64,000 bases of DNA, from assembly GCF_001632285.1 (NCBI RefSeq), contig NZ_LWAH01000001.1:125144-189143 (forward strand), written 5' to 3'. The position numbers were made by a program, and so were the translations under genes. The stretch comes from Moraxella catarrhalis (lineage in GTDB: Bacteria > Pseudomonadota > Gammaproteobacteria > Pseudomonadales > Moraxellaceae). How positions within the stretch are numbered: the stretch's first letter is position 1; every line of letters starts with the position of its first letter. Positions 1 through 8,396 of the stretch are shown piece by piece. A model generated the notes under the pieces. The model saw only the letters and a program-made list of their open reading frames with translations. It did no database searches and had not been told where the DNA came from.

Positions 1-893
<893 letters not shown>

Positions 894-921
894 TCTTAAG
901 ATAGCTTAGCTTTGATTGGAC

Positions 922-951
922 AAACACCCCAAAATATTTTGGGGTGTTTTT
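922..951 (+). terminator. Rho-independent terminator of lpdA
   Basis: A perfect inverted repeat (AAACACCCC, AAAATATTTT, GGGGTGTTT) followed directly by a T-run lies 29 nt after the lpdA stop. Confidence 0.85.
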
Positions 952-1093
952 ATTTGGGGTAAATAATCACTTGGATAAAAAATGATTGATGATAGCTCGT
1001 TTGATTAACTTTGGCGATGATTTGCTAAAATCACCGCTTCTGTATTTACAAAGGCTGAAACTCAATCTGTCTAGATAAGGTTGTAATTATAGT

Positions 1094-1864
1094 TTACTTG
1101 ATATATTCAAACTCTACTTTACCATCAGGCGTAAATAAGCACTTAGCGGTATAAGGTAGCTCAGCCCCAAAATCATTCTTAGCGGTAAATTTAGTCGTAA
1201 CAATGACATTACCATGGGTTTTTGATTTTTGAACACTTGTGTCTAATAGTTTAAAATCAACGCTATCTGGATATTTAGCATCTCGTTTTACCATTTCTCG
1301 GCATTCTGATAATGCAACTTTATCAGATATTGCTTGCTCGGACTGAGATTTAAGCTCTTTATTTAAATCTTTATCTGATACAAAAAATCTTTCACCATTA
1401 GCACAATCCACAAAAACAACAATTTCTTGTTTTGGAATACTTTTTGCGTCTGATAGAGCTATAAAACTAATGCTATCACACGCATTATCAGAATTGGCAA
1501 TTTTATCAGCCGCTGCCCTTTCGTGTGCTTCTAGTCTTTCAATCCAATCACTGCCCCATTTTTGGTATACTTTGGGGTAGTTTTCTTTGTCGTATTCTGT
1601 AAAAGCGTGTTCAGATATGGGCTTACTAACGACAGGCTTTGCTTTAGGCCCGTTGTTAGCCTTTGCTTCAGCTTTTGGCCCAGTCTCTTGCTTAGTCTTT
1701 TGATTGGTTGCTTGCTGAGGGGCTTGCTCGGTTTTCTGCTCGTCTGTTTGCTCAACTTCTTTCTTGGTTTCTTGTTCAGGCGTTTCAATGATGGTGGCAA
1801 GTACCACCATAATACCAAAAAATACAGCAAATATAATACCAAGGCGTTTTAAGAACTTTTTCAT
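1094..1864 (-). CDS. Hypothetical single-pass membrane protein with Lys/Gln/Pro-rich linker
   Basis: Not recognised as a named family. From the chosen start (ATG at 1864, AAGG eight bases upstream) the product has 256 residues: a positively charged N-terminus, one hydrophobic segment at about residues 9-24, then a low-complexity linker rich in Glu, Gln, Lys and Thr to about residue 95, then a folded region. The C-terminal 80 residues contain two cysteines (SECREMVK and TAKCLF) and the string TAKNDFGAEL, a pattern seen in small hypothetical proteins of gammaproteobacteria (from memory, not searched). The layout suggests an inner-membrane anchor with a periplasmic domain. It starts eight bases after the stop of the small Cys-rich gene at 1873-2051, so the two are probably cotranscribed. 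An in-frame upstream ATG at 1882 lies inside that gene and is less likely. Confidence 0.7.
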   Translation of the reverse strand: MKKFLKRLGIIFAVFFGIMVVLATIIETPEQETKKEVEQTDEQKTEQAPQQATNQKTKQETGPKAEAKANNGPKAKPVVSKPISEHAFTEYDKENYPKVYQKWGSDWIERLEAHERAAADKIANSDNACDSISFIALSDAKSIPKQEIVVFVDCANGERFFVSDKDLNKELKSQSEQAISDKVALSECREMVKRDAKYPDSVDFKLLDTSVQKSKTHGNVIVTTKFTAKNDFGAELPYTAKCLFTPDGKVEFEYIK

Positions 1865-1872
1865 AACACACC

Positions 1873-2051
1873 TTACTGACATGCTTTTTTGGATGCACTG
1901 ATTGAGCCATCTTTACAGATGAATTTTCCACCGCTGCAGTGGCTAATTCCGCCCTTTTTGCCGCTACAAGTAGTATTTTTGCCATCACAGGCGTGGACGA
2001 TAGGGCTAATGCAGTTGCTACGACGCTTAAAATAGCAATAAACTTAATCAT
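1873..2051 (-). pseudogene. Small Cys-rich secreted protein, broken by a one-base frameshift
   Basis: The start (ATG at 2051, GAGA upstream) opens a good signal peptide (MIKFIAILSVVATAL). A -1 shift near 2005-2007 then puts the rest in another frame. Adding one A there (TTAGCC to TTAAGCC) restores a 59-residue protein: signal peptide ending SPIVHA, then a mature part of 38 residues with five cysteines, containing CSGKKGGISHC and ending KDGSISASKKACQ with its stop at 1873-1875. This GGI-HC / DGSIS pattern is typical of short secreted proteins of unknown function in Acinetobacter and relatives (recollection, not searched). As read, the first frame runs on into the next gene and loses the Cys-rich part. 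The lesion may be real or a base-call error. Confidence 0.65.
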
Positions 2052-2383
2052 AATAATTCTCTTTTTGGTTAATTTTTACTTATTATAAACAAGTTTGTAA
2101 GAATTAGGCAATAATTATTACAAATATCACCATTGATAATATATTATTAAAAAAATTTATAGCTTAACGCTATTTTTACATACGCATAACCAAATCTTGT
2201 TTTTTTATTGCCCAAAACTTATTTGGTCAAATGTTTGTGAGTTTGTGAACAATGGTCAATGCTTCTCATCTTTATGGCAAATAGTCAATAAAGGTAAATA
2301 TGATCTCATTTGCATTGGTAGATGGTAGGATTAATATTAAAGTGTTCTAATCAGATGCTCAAGTATCTTTTCTTATTAAATCA
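2052..2383. other. AT-rich intergenic region between divergent genes
   Basis: About 400 bases separate the divergent small secreted gene and znuD. No convincing open reading frame or RNA gene is visible. The only structure noted is a weak short hairpin near 2160-2177 (ATAGC, TTAA, GCTAT). The promoter and operator of znuD occupy its right end and are listed separately. Confidence 0.5.
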
Positions 2384-2411
2384 TTGTTATTTTTTAAATA
2401 TGCTATATAAT
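2384..2411 (+). promoter_or_regulatory. Probable sigma70 promoter of znuD
   Basis: TTGTTA (2384-2389) and a perfect TATAAT (2406-2411) are spaced by 16 bases. The predicted start of transcription is about 2418, just upstream of the Zur-type palindrome. Confidence 0.6.
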
Positions 2412-2430
2412 AATGTGCTTTATTTAATTA

Positions 2431-2445
2431 TGTTATATCATAACC
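2431..2445 (+). promoter_or_regulatory. Zur box in front of znuD
   Basis: TGTTATATCATAACC matches the Neisseria Zur consensus TGTTATDNHATAACA at 14 of 15 positions. It lies 9 bases before the start codon and directly next to the ribosome binding site, so bound Zur could block both elongation and initiation. This supports zinc-dependent repression of the receptor (inference from the motif and the gene). Confidence 0.8.
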
Positions 2446-2454
2446 GAGGGTATC

Positions 2455-5196
2455 ATGATAAAAAAACCACTTGTTTGTGCGATATCGGCCACCTTTGCGA
2501 TGCCAGCGGTAGCAGATAATACCAAGCTGGGTGAAGAGCCAACCACCACCTTAAAGGGTGTATTGGTAAGCTCACAAACGAACCAAAATACAGGTTTTGT
2601 ATCTAATGATTCAAAACAATCCAGTGATCTTACGCTTTCAAAAGATAAATTAAAATATCGTTCGGCAACCTTGGGCAATGCGTTAAGTGGTGAGCTTGGT
2701 ATTCATAGTAACCCTTTTGGTGGCGGTTCATCTGCACCTGTTGTGCGAGGGCAAGAGGGTGTGCGTCTTAAGATTTTACAAAATGGAACTGATGTGATTG
2801 ATGTGTCATCAATATCGCCTGATCATGTTGTGGCGACCGATACACTTTTAGCGTCTAAAGTTGAGCTTGTTCGTGGTGCTGATACGCTGTTATATGGCTT
2901 GGCATCGCCAGCTGGTGTGATTAATGTTGTTGATGACCGTATCCCGAATCGTATGCCTAGTGGTGCTATCCATGACAAAATCGAAGGCGAGACGATGCTT
3001 CGATATAACACAAACAACCATGAAAAGCTTGCAACTGCAGGGGTGAGCTTTGGGGTAGGAGATCGCATTGCGGTTCGGGTGGAGGGCTTAAAGCGAGAGG
3101 CTGATGACTATCAAGTTCCCCATTTTCAGGCAGATCGCATGTTAGATTATGTGCCAGGTAGTGCAAATAACTCTACCGTTGGCATGATTGGCGTGTCTTA
3201 TATTCATGATAATGGGCATATCGGTGCTTCTTATAGCCACCGTAAAGATCGTTATGGTATCCCAGGGCATATCCACTGCGACAGCCAACGAGAGCATTTT
3301 ATCAAATGGCATAATATCACAAAATCCAATTATTATTTACCTATTTATCCTCATTTGATGGAAGATTCAGATATTGATGACAATCCTCATACGCATTGCC
3401 GCCACAACCACGAAGACCATATCGGTGAGCATAATCCCACGGGCGTGCCCATCAATCATGAACATCATTCGCCTTGGATTGATATGAAAACCGATCGCTA
3501 CGACATTCGTGGCGAGGTATATCGGCCTATTCAAGGTTTGGATAAAATTAAGCTAAGCTTAACTTATGCAGATTATTATCATGATGAAAAAGATGCTGGC
3601 AATGAGCAAGACCCAAACAATCACAAACCTTCTGAGCGTGATACAACAGTGGATAAGGGTCATGCCAGCTCTATTTTTACAAAAAAAGGCGTTAATGGTC
3701 GCTTGGAGTTATATCATACACCGACCAAACGCTTATCTGGGGTATTGGGTATTGGGTATCAAACCCAAAAATCTGCAGCAGGAGAGGCGTATTTGCCAAG
3801 CTATTTTCAATCAGAAGCAGAATGGCAAAAAGCCCAAAGTCAAAACATTAACCAATATCGTCCTTACTTATTAGTTCCAAATACCAATAAAAGCCTTGGT
3901 ATTTTTGGACTTGAGCAACTAAAGCTAAATCAAATGACTTTTAAGGTGGCGATGCGTCATGAAAGACAAAAAACACCAATTGAATATGACCAGCATTTAC
4001 TTGACCATGCTTTGCAGTATTTTTTAAGTAAAGCACAGCTAAAAGCACCTGATCATCCTGATTTGACGACATATAAACAACATGCCACCTCTTATGCTGG
4101 TAGTGCCTTATGGGATATTACGCCAAATCATCGATTGTCATTGACCTACTCACATAACGAACGCATTCCATCACCGATGGAGCTGTATTATCAAGGAGGG
4201 CATTTGGCGACCAGCTCTTTTGAGCATGGCAATAAAAACTTGGTCAAAGAAAAATCGGATAATTATGAGCTGGGTTTTATGCATACAGCAGATAAAGTCA
4301 GCTATAAAGCAAGCACTTACTATAGCAATTTTGATAACTATATTTTTAATGAGACCATTGCCAAAGAAGGCAATTTATACATCAGACGCTATAATCAGAC
4401 GACGGCTAAGTTTTATGGTGTGGAGGGTTCATTAACTTACCAGCCAAATGCCAATCACAGTGTGATGTTTTTTGGTGATATGGTGCAAGGTAAAATTGGT
4501 GCATTATCTGATATTAAAGGTAAGCTTGTGTATGCTGGCAGAAAGTGGGTTTATTTTGATGATGATATCAAGGATATGACCGTTGATGATAATGGTGATT
4601 ATGATGCTGATAGTGGATTGACTTGTGCCTTAAAAACGCCTGAACAGTGGGGGCAAATTAACGATAATAATGATTGTAGTACAACCATTAATGTCTATAA
4701 AAACGGTACAACAACCTCAGGCGAGGAGGATTATGACCGTTTGGCACGAAATCCAACTTACGCACCCAGAGTACCGCCCAGCCGTTTGGGCATTCGTTGG
4801 CAAGGGTATTTTGGTGATCATTGGTCTGCCAATGCAGAATTTAACCATGTGTTTGCACAAAATAAAGTTGCCACCTCAACGGTTGCCATTAAACCTCAAT
4901 TCAAGCAGCCAGAAGGTTGCCAACGCCATGAGAGTCATTGCCGAATCAGCGACTATGGCAGTGATAACAACCCTTTGATGATGCAGCCAAGATATATCAC
5001 AGAAAACAAAACGGCAGGATATAATTTGCTCAATGTTGGCTTAGATTATAACAATGCATATCGTAATGTTGATTATACGCTGTCAATTCGTGCGAATAAT
5101 TTACTTAATGAACAAATCTACATTCACAACTCATTTTTGCCGTTTGTACCGCAGATGGGGCGTAATCTGACTTTAGGTTTGACGGCTAAATTTTGA
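2455..5196 (+). CDS. znuD: TonB-dependent zinc receptor ZnuD
   Basis: This is an outer-membrane TonB-dependent receptor of 913 residues, predicted to import zinc. A signal peptide occupies about residues 1-20. The plug domain (residues about 60-170) contains VVRGQEGVRLKILQNG and VELVRGADTLLYG, and the barrel ends in the typical LTLGLTAKF with a C-terminal Phe. Between residues about 270 and 342 lies an extracellular-type loop very rich in His, with cysteines at HIHCDS and HTHCRHNHEDH, as in ZnuD/TdfJ proteins that capture Zn2+. A second Cys pair (EGCQRHESHC) sits near residue 825. The start is fixed by GAGGG five bases upstream. A Zur box overlapping the leader supports the substrate. Haem uptake has also been proposed for this family, so zinc is the preferred rather than the only possibility. 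Confidence 0.92.
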   Translation: MIKKPLVCAISATFAMPAVADNTKLGEEPTTTLKGVLVSSQTNQNTGFVSNDSKQSSDLTLSKDKLKYRSATLGNALSGELGIHSNPFGGGSSAPVVRGQEGVRLKILQNGTDVIDVSSISPDHVVATDTLLASKVELVRGADTLLYGLASPAGVINVVDDRIPNRMPSGAIHDKIEGETMLRYNTNNHEKLATAGVSFGVGDRIAVRVEGLKREADDYQVPHFQADRMLDYVPGSANNSTVGMIGVSYIHDNGHIGASYSHRKDRYGIPGHIHCDSQREHFIKWHNITKSNYYLPIYPHLMEDSDIDDNPHTHCRHNHEDHIGEHNPTGVPINHEHHSPWIDMKTDRYDIRGEVYRPIQGLDKIKLSLTYADYYHDEKDAGNEQDPNNHKPSERDTTVDKGHASSIFTKKGVNGRLELYHTPTKRLSGVLGIGYQTQKSAAGEAYLPSYFQSEAEWQKAQSQNINQYRPYLLVPNTNKSLGIFGLEQLKLNQMTFKVAMRHERQKTPIEYDQHLLDHALQYFLSKAQLKAPDHPDLTTYKQHATSYAGSALWDITPNHRLSLTYSHNERIPSPMELYYQGGHLATSSFEHGNKNLVKEKSDNYELGFMHTADKVSYKASTYYSNFDNYIFNETIAKEGNLYIRRYNQTTAKFYGVEGSLTYQPNANHSVMFFGDMVQGKIGALSDIKGKLVYAGRKWVYFDDDIKDMTVDDNGDYDADSGLTCALKTPEQWGQINDNNDCSTTINVYKNGTTTSGEEDYDRLARNPTYAPRVPPSRLGIRWQGYFGDHWSANAEFNHVFAQNKVATSTVAIKPQFKQPEGCQRHESHCRISDYGSDNNPLMMQPRYITENKTAGYNLLNVGLDYNNAYRNVDYTLSIRANNLLNEQIYIHNSFLPFVPQMGRNLTLGLTAKF

Positions 5197-5216
5197 TAGT
5201 ACATCGACCATAGCTT

Positions 5217-5256
5217 CAAATACATTTGATATCAAGGACGATATCAAATGTATTTG
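5217..5256 (+). terminator. 17-bp perfect hairpin behind znuD (possible terminator)
   Basis: Two 17-base arms (5217-5233 and 5240-5256) are perfectly complementary around a 6-base loop AAGGAC, starting 20 bases after the znuD stop. The stem is AT-rich and no T-run follows, so it is not a classic Rho-independent terminator. It may stabilise the mRNA 3' end or act as a protein-binding site. Confidence 0.5.
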
Positions 5257-5611
5257 ACCAAAGAAGGGCGTTATCTTGATAAAAGTTGGGCGAATGGTGA
5301 TTGGTCATCAGATTTGGCAGTTGGTGAATGCGTGTCATCATAAAATGGCTGACATCTTAGGCGTCTGAATGAAACCTTAAATAATCATTGAAATAATCAC
5401 GCCATGATAACTTTATAACTTTAGTCTATTGCTTTTGGATTTTTTTTCATTATAATAACGACAAGATATAAAAAAGATAAAATATGAAACATAAGTTTAT
5501 ATAAGGTAATATTACCTTACAATTTGACTGGTTTTGTATCTCTTGTCTGTCTTTATCCTACTACGCCAGCTATCACAGCCAACAAAAAGTAAGTAAAAGG
5601 AGCAATTACTT
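5257..5611. other. Intergenic region between znuD and porin-like gene
   Basis: About 350 bases. It contains a 31-codon open frame (5248-5343) without a ribosome binding site, which is not called as a gene, and an 18-bp palindrome at 5503-5520 listed separately. The rest is AT-rich leader sequence before the AAAGGAG-type ribosome binding site at about 5595-5602. Confidence 0.5.
5503..5520. promoter_or_regulatory. 18-bp perfect palindrome, candidate operator
   Basis: TAAGGTAATATTACCTTA is a perfect inverted repeat 92 bases upstream of the first porin-like gene. Its length and position fit a dimeric regulator site. No regulator is assigned. Confidence 0.5.
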
Positions 5612-6829
5612 ATGAAAAAAACTTCCACACAGCTTGGGCTACTTGCCGTCAGCGTTTCGTTGATTATGGCAAGTTTACCTGCACATGCTGTTTATCTTGA
5701 CCGTAACTTAAGAGATGGTCTGAAATTTGGTATCAGTGGTTCTGTCAATCCCAGCCTTAGCGTCAATTCAAGCACTTTTACTTATTTGGGTGACTCATCA
5801 GTATATGGCAATAATGCCACTTTAGAGCGTATGCTACAAGACCAAGACAGACAAGACAGTGATGAGCGAGCAAGACTCAATGGATTTGGTGGTGCTTCTG
5901 TTTATCTGGGTGCCCAAAAATACCTAACTCGGGATATTACTTTATTTGGTAATGTTGGTTTGTATGCACCAGCAAGCAAAGGTCAAAGAGCTGCATATGG
6001 CTATGGCGTGAATCTTGCCACCAAATATGGCAGTATCGGTATTAATACTGATAATGAATTTAGTGCTGGTGCTGGTACGCCCAGCGGAATTTATAATTTG
6101 GTTGATGGCTCAAACGAGTACAGCACTGCCATATCGGTTAGTACCAGCTATATCCCTAAGTTTAAGTTTAGTGCATACCATGCATTGCCTGGCTCACCTG
6201 ATACACGGTCGGTGAGTAGCCACGAAAACTACTATATCCAAAAAGCACAAGGTCTTTCTGCATCTTATAGCCATCCTATTAGCCCAAATCAAACCCTGTC
6301 TGTTGGCACGGCTTATAGCAAAAGCCAAAGGCACAAAGATTTTTTTAGCGATACCGCCTATAATAACAAAACAGCGTCCACTGTGGGGCTAAGTTACCGC
6401 CAAGGAGATTGGAGTATTAGCGGTAATGTTGGTCAAGCCAAAGAAAATTTACACGGTGCGATCATTGATGATATTACCACAAAAGCTTTTGGGACAAAAA
6501 TTAGCTACAAAGTAACCCCAAGAATTTCTGTTTCTGGGACTTATGGACAAAAAACCACCGATAAAAATACCAAGCCCAACAAACGCTTGGATATACCAAA
6601 TATCATCGCACAACGAGGAGGTAATATTTCAAGCCGTGTGCATGAAAGTTGGTTTTTTGATAAAACCAAACAAAAAACCTATGGTCTGAGTGCAAGTTAT
6701 TATATCTATGGCGGCATATCGATTTCTGCTTCGATGAACCAAACACGCACCACCAACTTTACCGAAGAAGGTGCGTATAGTGAGCGTAAGAATAACAGCT
6801 ATCGCATTTCAACTGGCTTTTCATTTTAA
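5612..6829 (+). CDS. Porin-like outer-membrane protein (paralog 1)
   Basis: The product has 405 residues: a clear signal peptide (residues 1-26, ending LPAHA) and then alternating amphipathic strands rich in Tyr, Ser, Asn and Gly that end in RISTGFSF, the C-terminal aromatic signature for BamA-assisted insertion. The overall pattern is that of a Gram-negative general porin-type beta-barrel. It aligns by eye along its length with the next gene (mature N-terminus AVYLD versus AIYNL; central SYSHP-NQTL versus SYLHP-HQTV; KVTPRISVSGTYG versus EITPRLTMTAGFG), so the two are tandem paralogs. It has a strong Shine-Dalgarno sequence (AAAAGGAG). Substrate is unknown. No match to a specific named Moraxella porin is claimed. 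Confidence 0.75.
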   Translation: MKKTSTQLGLLAVSVSLIMASLPAHAVYLDRNLRDGLKFGISGSVNPSLSVNSSTFTYLGDSSVYGNNATLERMLQDQDRQDSDERARLNGFGGASVYLGAQKYLTRDITLFGNVGLYAPASKGQRAAYGYGVNLATKYGSIGINTDNEFSAGAGTPSGIYNLVDGSNEYSTAISVSTSYIPKFKFSAYHALPGSPDTRSVSSHENYYIQKAQGLSASYSHPISPNQTLSVGTAYSKSQRHKDFFSDTAYNNKTASTVGLSYRQGDWSISGNVGQAKENLHGAIIDDITTKAFGTKISYKVTPRISVSGTYGQKTTDKNTKPNKRLDIPNIIAQRGGNISSRVHESWFFDKTKQKTYGLSASYYIYGGISISASMNQTRTTNFTEEGAYSERKNNSYRISTGFSF

Positions 6830-6927
6830 TGAATTTAAGCATACTCTATCAACCATATCAATGATGATAAACAGCTGCTAGCCATTCATCATTGATCAAT
6901 AAACATTCAGGGACATAAGGATATTTT

Positions 6928-8160
6928 ATGAAACCATCAATCATCAAAAACCCATTAAAGCTTTTGACCGCCATGATTTTGTTAAACGCAATGCCTAGCC
7001 ATGCGATTTATAATCTGTATAAAAGCGGTGATTTTAGCTTTGATGTGCATGGTGAGATTAACACTTATGGGCAAAAAAATAGCCAAAAATATACCTACCT
7101 TTATCCAGAAACAGGCTGGGCAAGTGTTAACAATGACTACGAAGCCATCACCAAAGGTGCTTATGAGCAAAGAAGTGATCGCCGTGTACGCTTGGGGCAA
7201 GATACAGGTGCTTCTTGGACGGAGTTTCGTGCATCTAGAAAACTAAGAGATGGCTGGCGTGTCAGTGGAGCGATTGGTTTTGGTTATTATGATAGCGGTA
7301 CAGGTATGTACCTAAATAGTGCTAATATGGCATTTGATAAAAAAGATTTAGGTTCTTTGTCATTGGGTCGTCAATATCTGCACACGGGCTATGTCACACG
7401 CACCAATACCTATACACCACTTGAAACTTTTGGGGAAAATAGCATCCGCTTGGATTATACTGCCATTAAAGGATTGCATGCCAGTGGCTATTATAGCCTG
7501 CCAGCTTCAAGCGATGTTCGTAAAAAGAAGAATGGGCAAGAGGTAGAGGGTTTTGGTGCGTCTGTTAGCTACCTTCATCCACTTGATGATCATCAAACGG
7601 TGCGTGTTGCATTGGGCTATAGTGATAGCCGTCAAAACGCAAAAACCACAGGTAGAGACAGTAATTTTTATGCTACCAAGAGCCAAGGTACGGCAGCTTC
7701 GGTTGAATATCGCAACAATAAACTGCTATTGGCGGCAGATATTGGGCAAAAAAATGAACAAATCAATGGTACTGTTACCGATAAATCTAAGGGCAACTAT
7801 ATGGGCGTTAAGGTAGGTTATGAAATCACGCCTCGCCTAACCATGACGGCAGGCTTTGGTAAAAAAGTTGCTGAACGCACTCAAAAAAGCGGTGCAGCAC
7901 TGATACATGCCTACCAAAAAGACTTGTGTGTTGCTGATGCCAATGATTCATGCCATAATTTTGTTCAGGCTTATGAAACAGCGTTATTTGATAAGATTGA
8001 TTCAAAACGCTCTTATGTGCGTGCCGATTATTATCTAAGAGAAAATGTACGCCTATACGGCCGTATTGATGACGAAAAAATTACCAATCAGTTGGGTAAT
8101 AAAGACTTTAGCAAGCTTCACAATACAGGCTATCGTACTGGCGTGTCATTCATTTTCTAA
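6928..8160 (+). CDS. Porin-like outer-membrane protein (paralog 2)
   Basis: The product has 410 residues with a signal peptide (1-26, ending MPSHA) and a predicted beta-barrel ending TGVSFIF. The central part resembles classical porins, including LGRQYLHTGYV followed by YTAIKGLHASGYYSLP, which corresponds to the loop-3 region and the following strand of porins. One Cys pair (DLCVADANDSCH, about residues 331-341) lies in a late loop and could form a disulfide. It starts 98 bases after paralog 1 and is preceded by a clear AAGGA-type site, so the two may be cotranscribed. Divergent sequence with conserved strand order suggests an old duplication. Confidence 0.75.
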   Translation: MKPSIIKNPLKLLTAMILLNAMPSHAIYNLYKSGDFSFDVHGEINTYGQKNSQKYTYLYPETGWASVNNDYEAITKGAYEQRSDRRVRLGQDTGASWTEFRASRKLRDGWRVSGAIGFGYYDSGTGMYLNSANMAFDKKDLGSLSLGRQYLHTGYVTRTNTYTPLETFGENSIRLDYTAIKGLHASGYYSLPASSDVRKKKNGQEVEGFGASVSYLHPLDDHQTVRVALGYSDSRQNAKTTGRDSNFYATKSQGTAASVEYRNNKLLLAADIGQKNEQINGTVTDKSKGNYMGVKVGYEITPRLTMTAGFGKKVAERTQKSGAALIHAYQKDLCVADANDSCHNFVQAYETALFDKIDSKRSYVRADYYLRENVRLYGRIDDEKITNQLGNKDFSKLHNTGYRTGVSFIF

Positions 8161-8396
8161 GCAGCTTCTTGGCTGAAAATATCATAAGTTGTTAAACAAA
8201 TTTATCTTAAACCGTATGATTTTATAAATTTAGTTACAATCCATTTGAGATAAGATAAGTTTGTTTTCGACTTAGTTAAATTCATTGATGGTTAAACTCA
8301 AGCATCAGCTAATTAAATTTAATAGTATTGCTTGGCTGATTACTTTTTTGACCAAGCATACTAACTTTTGCTCTGTTATGGAGTACGGAGACAATA

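Noticed and set aside
1562..1852. Plus-strand open frame of 96 codons opposite the hypothetical membrane protein
   Set aside because: It is the reverse complement of the low-complexity linker and has no start signal of its own.
5248..5343. 31-codon open frame between znuD and the porin-like gene
   Set aside because: It starts inside the hairpin, has no ribosome binding site and no recognisable feature.
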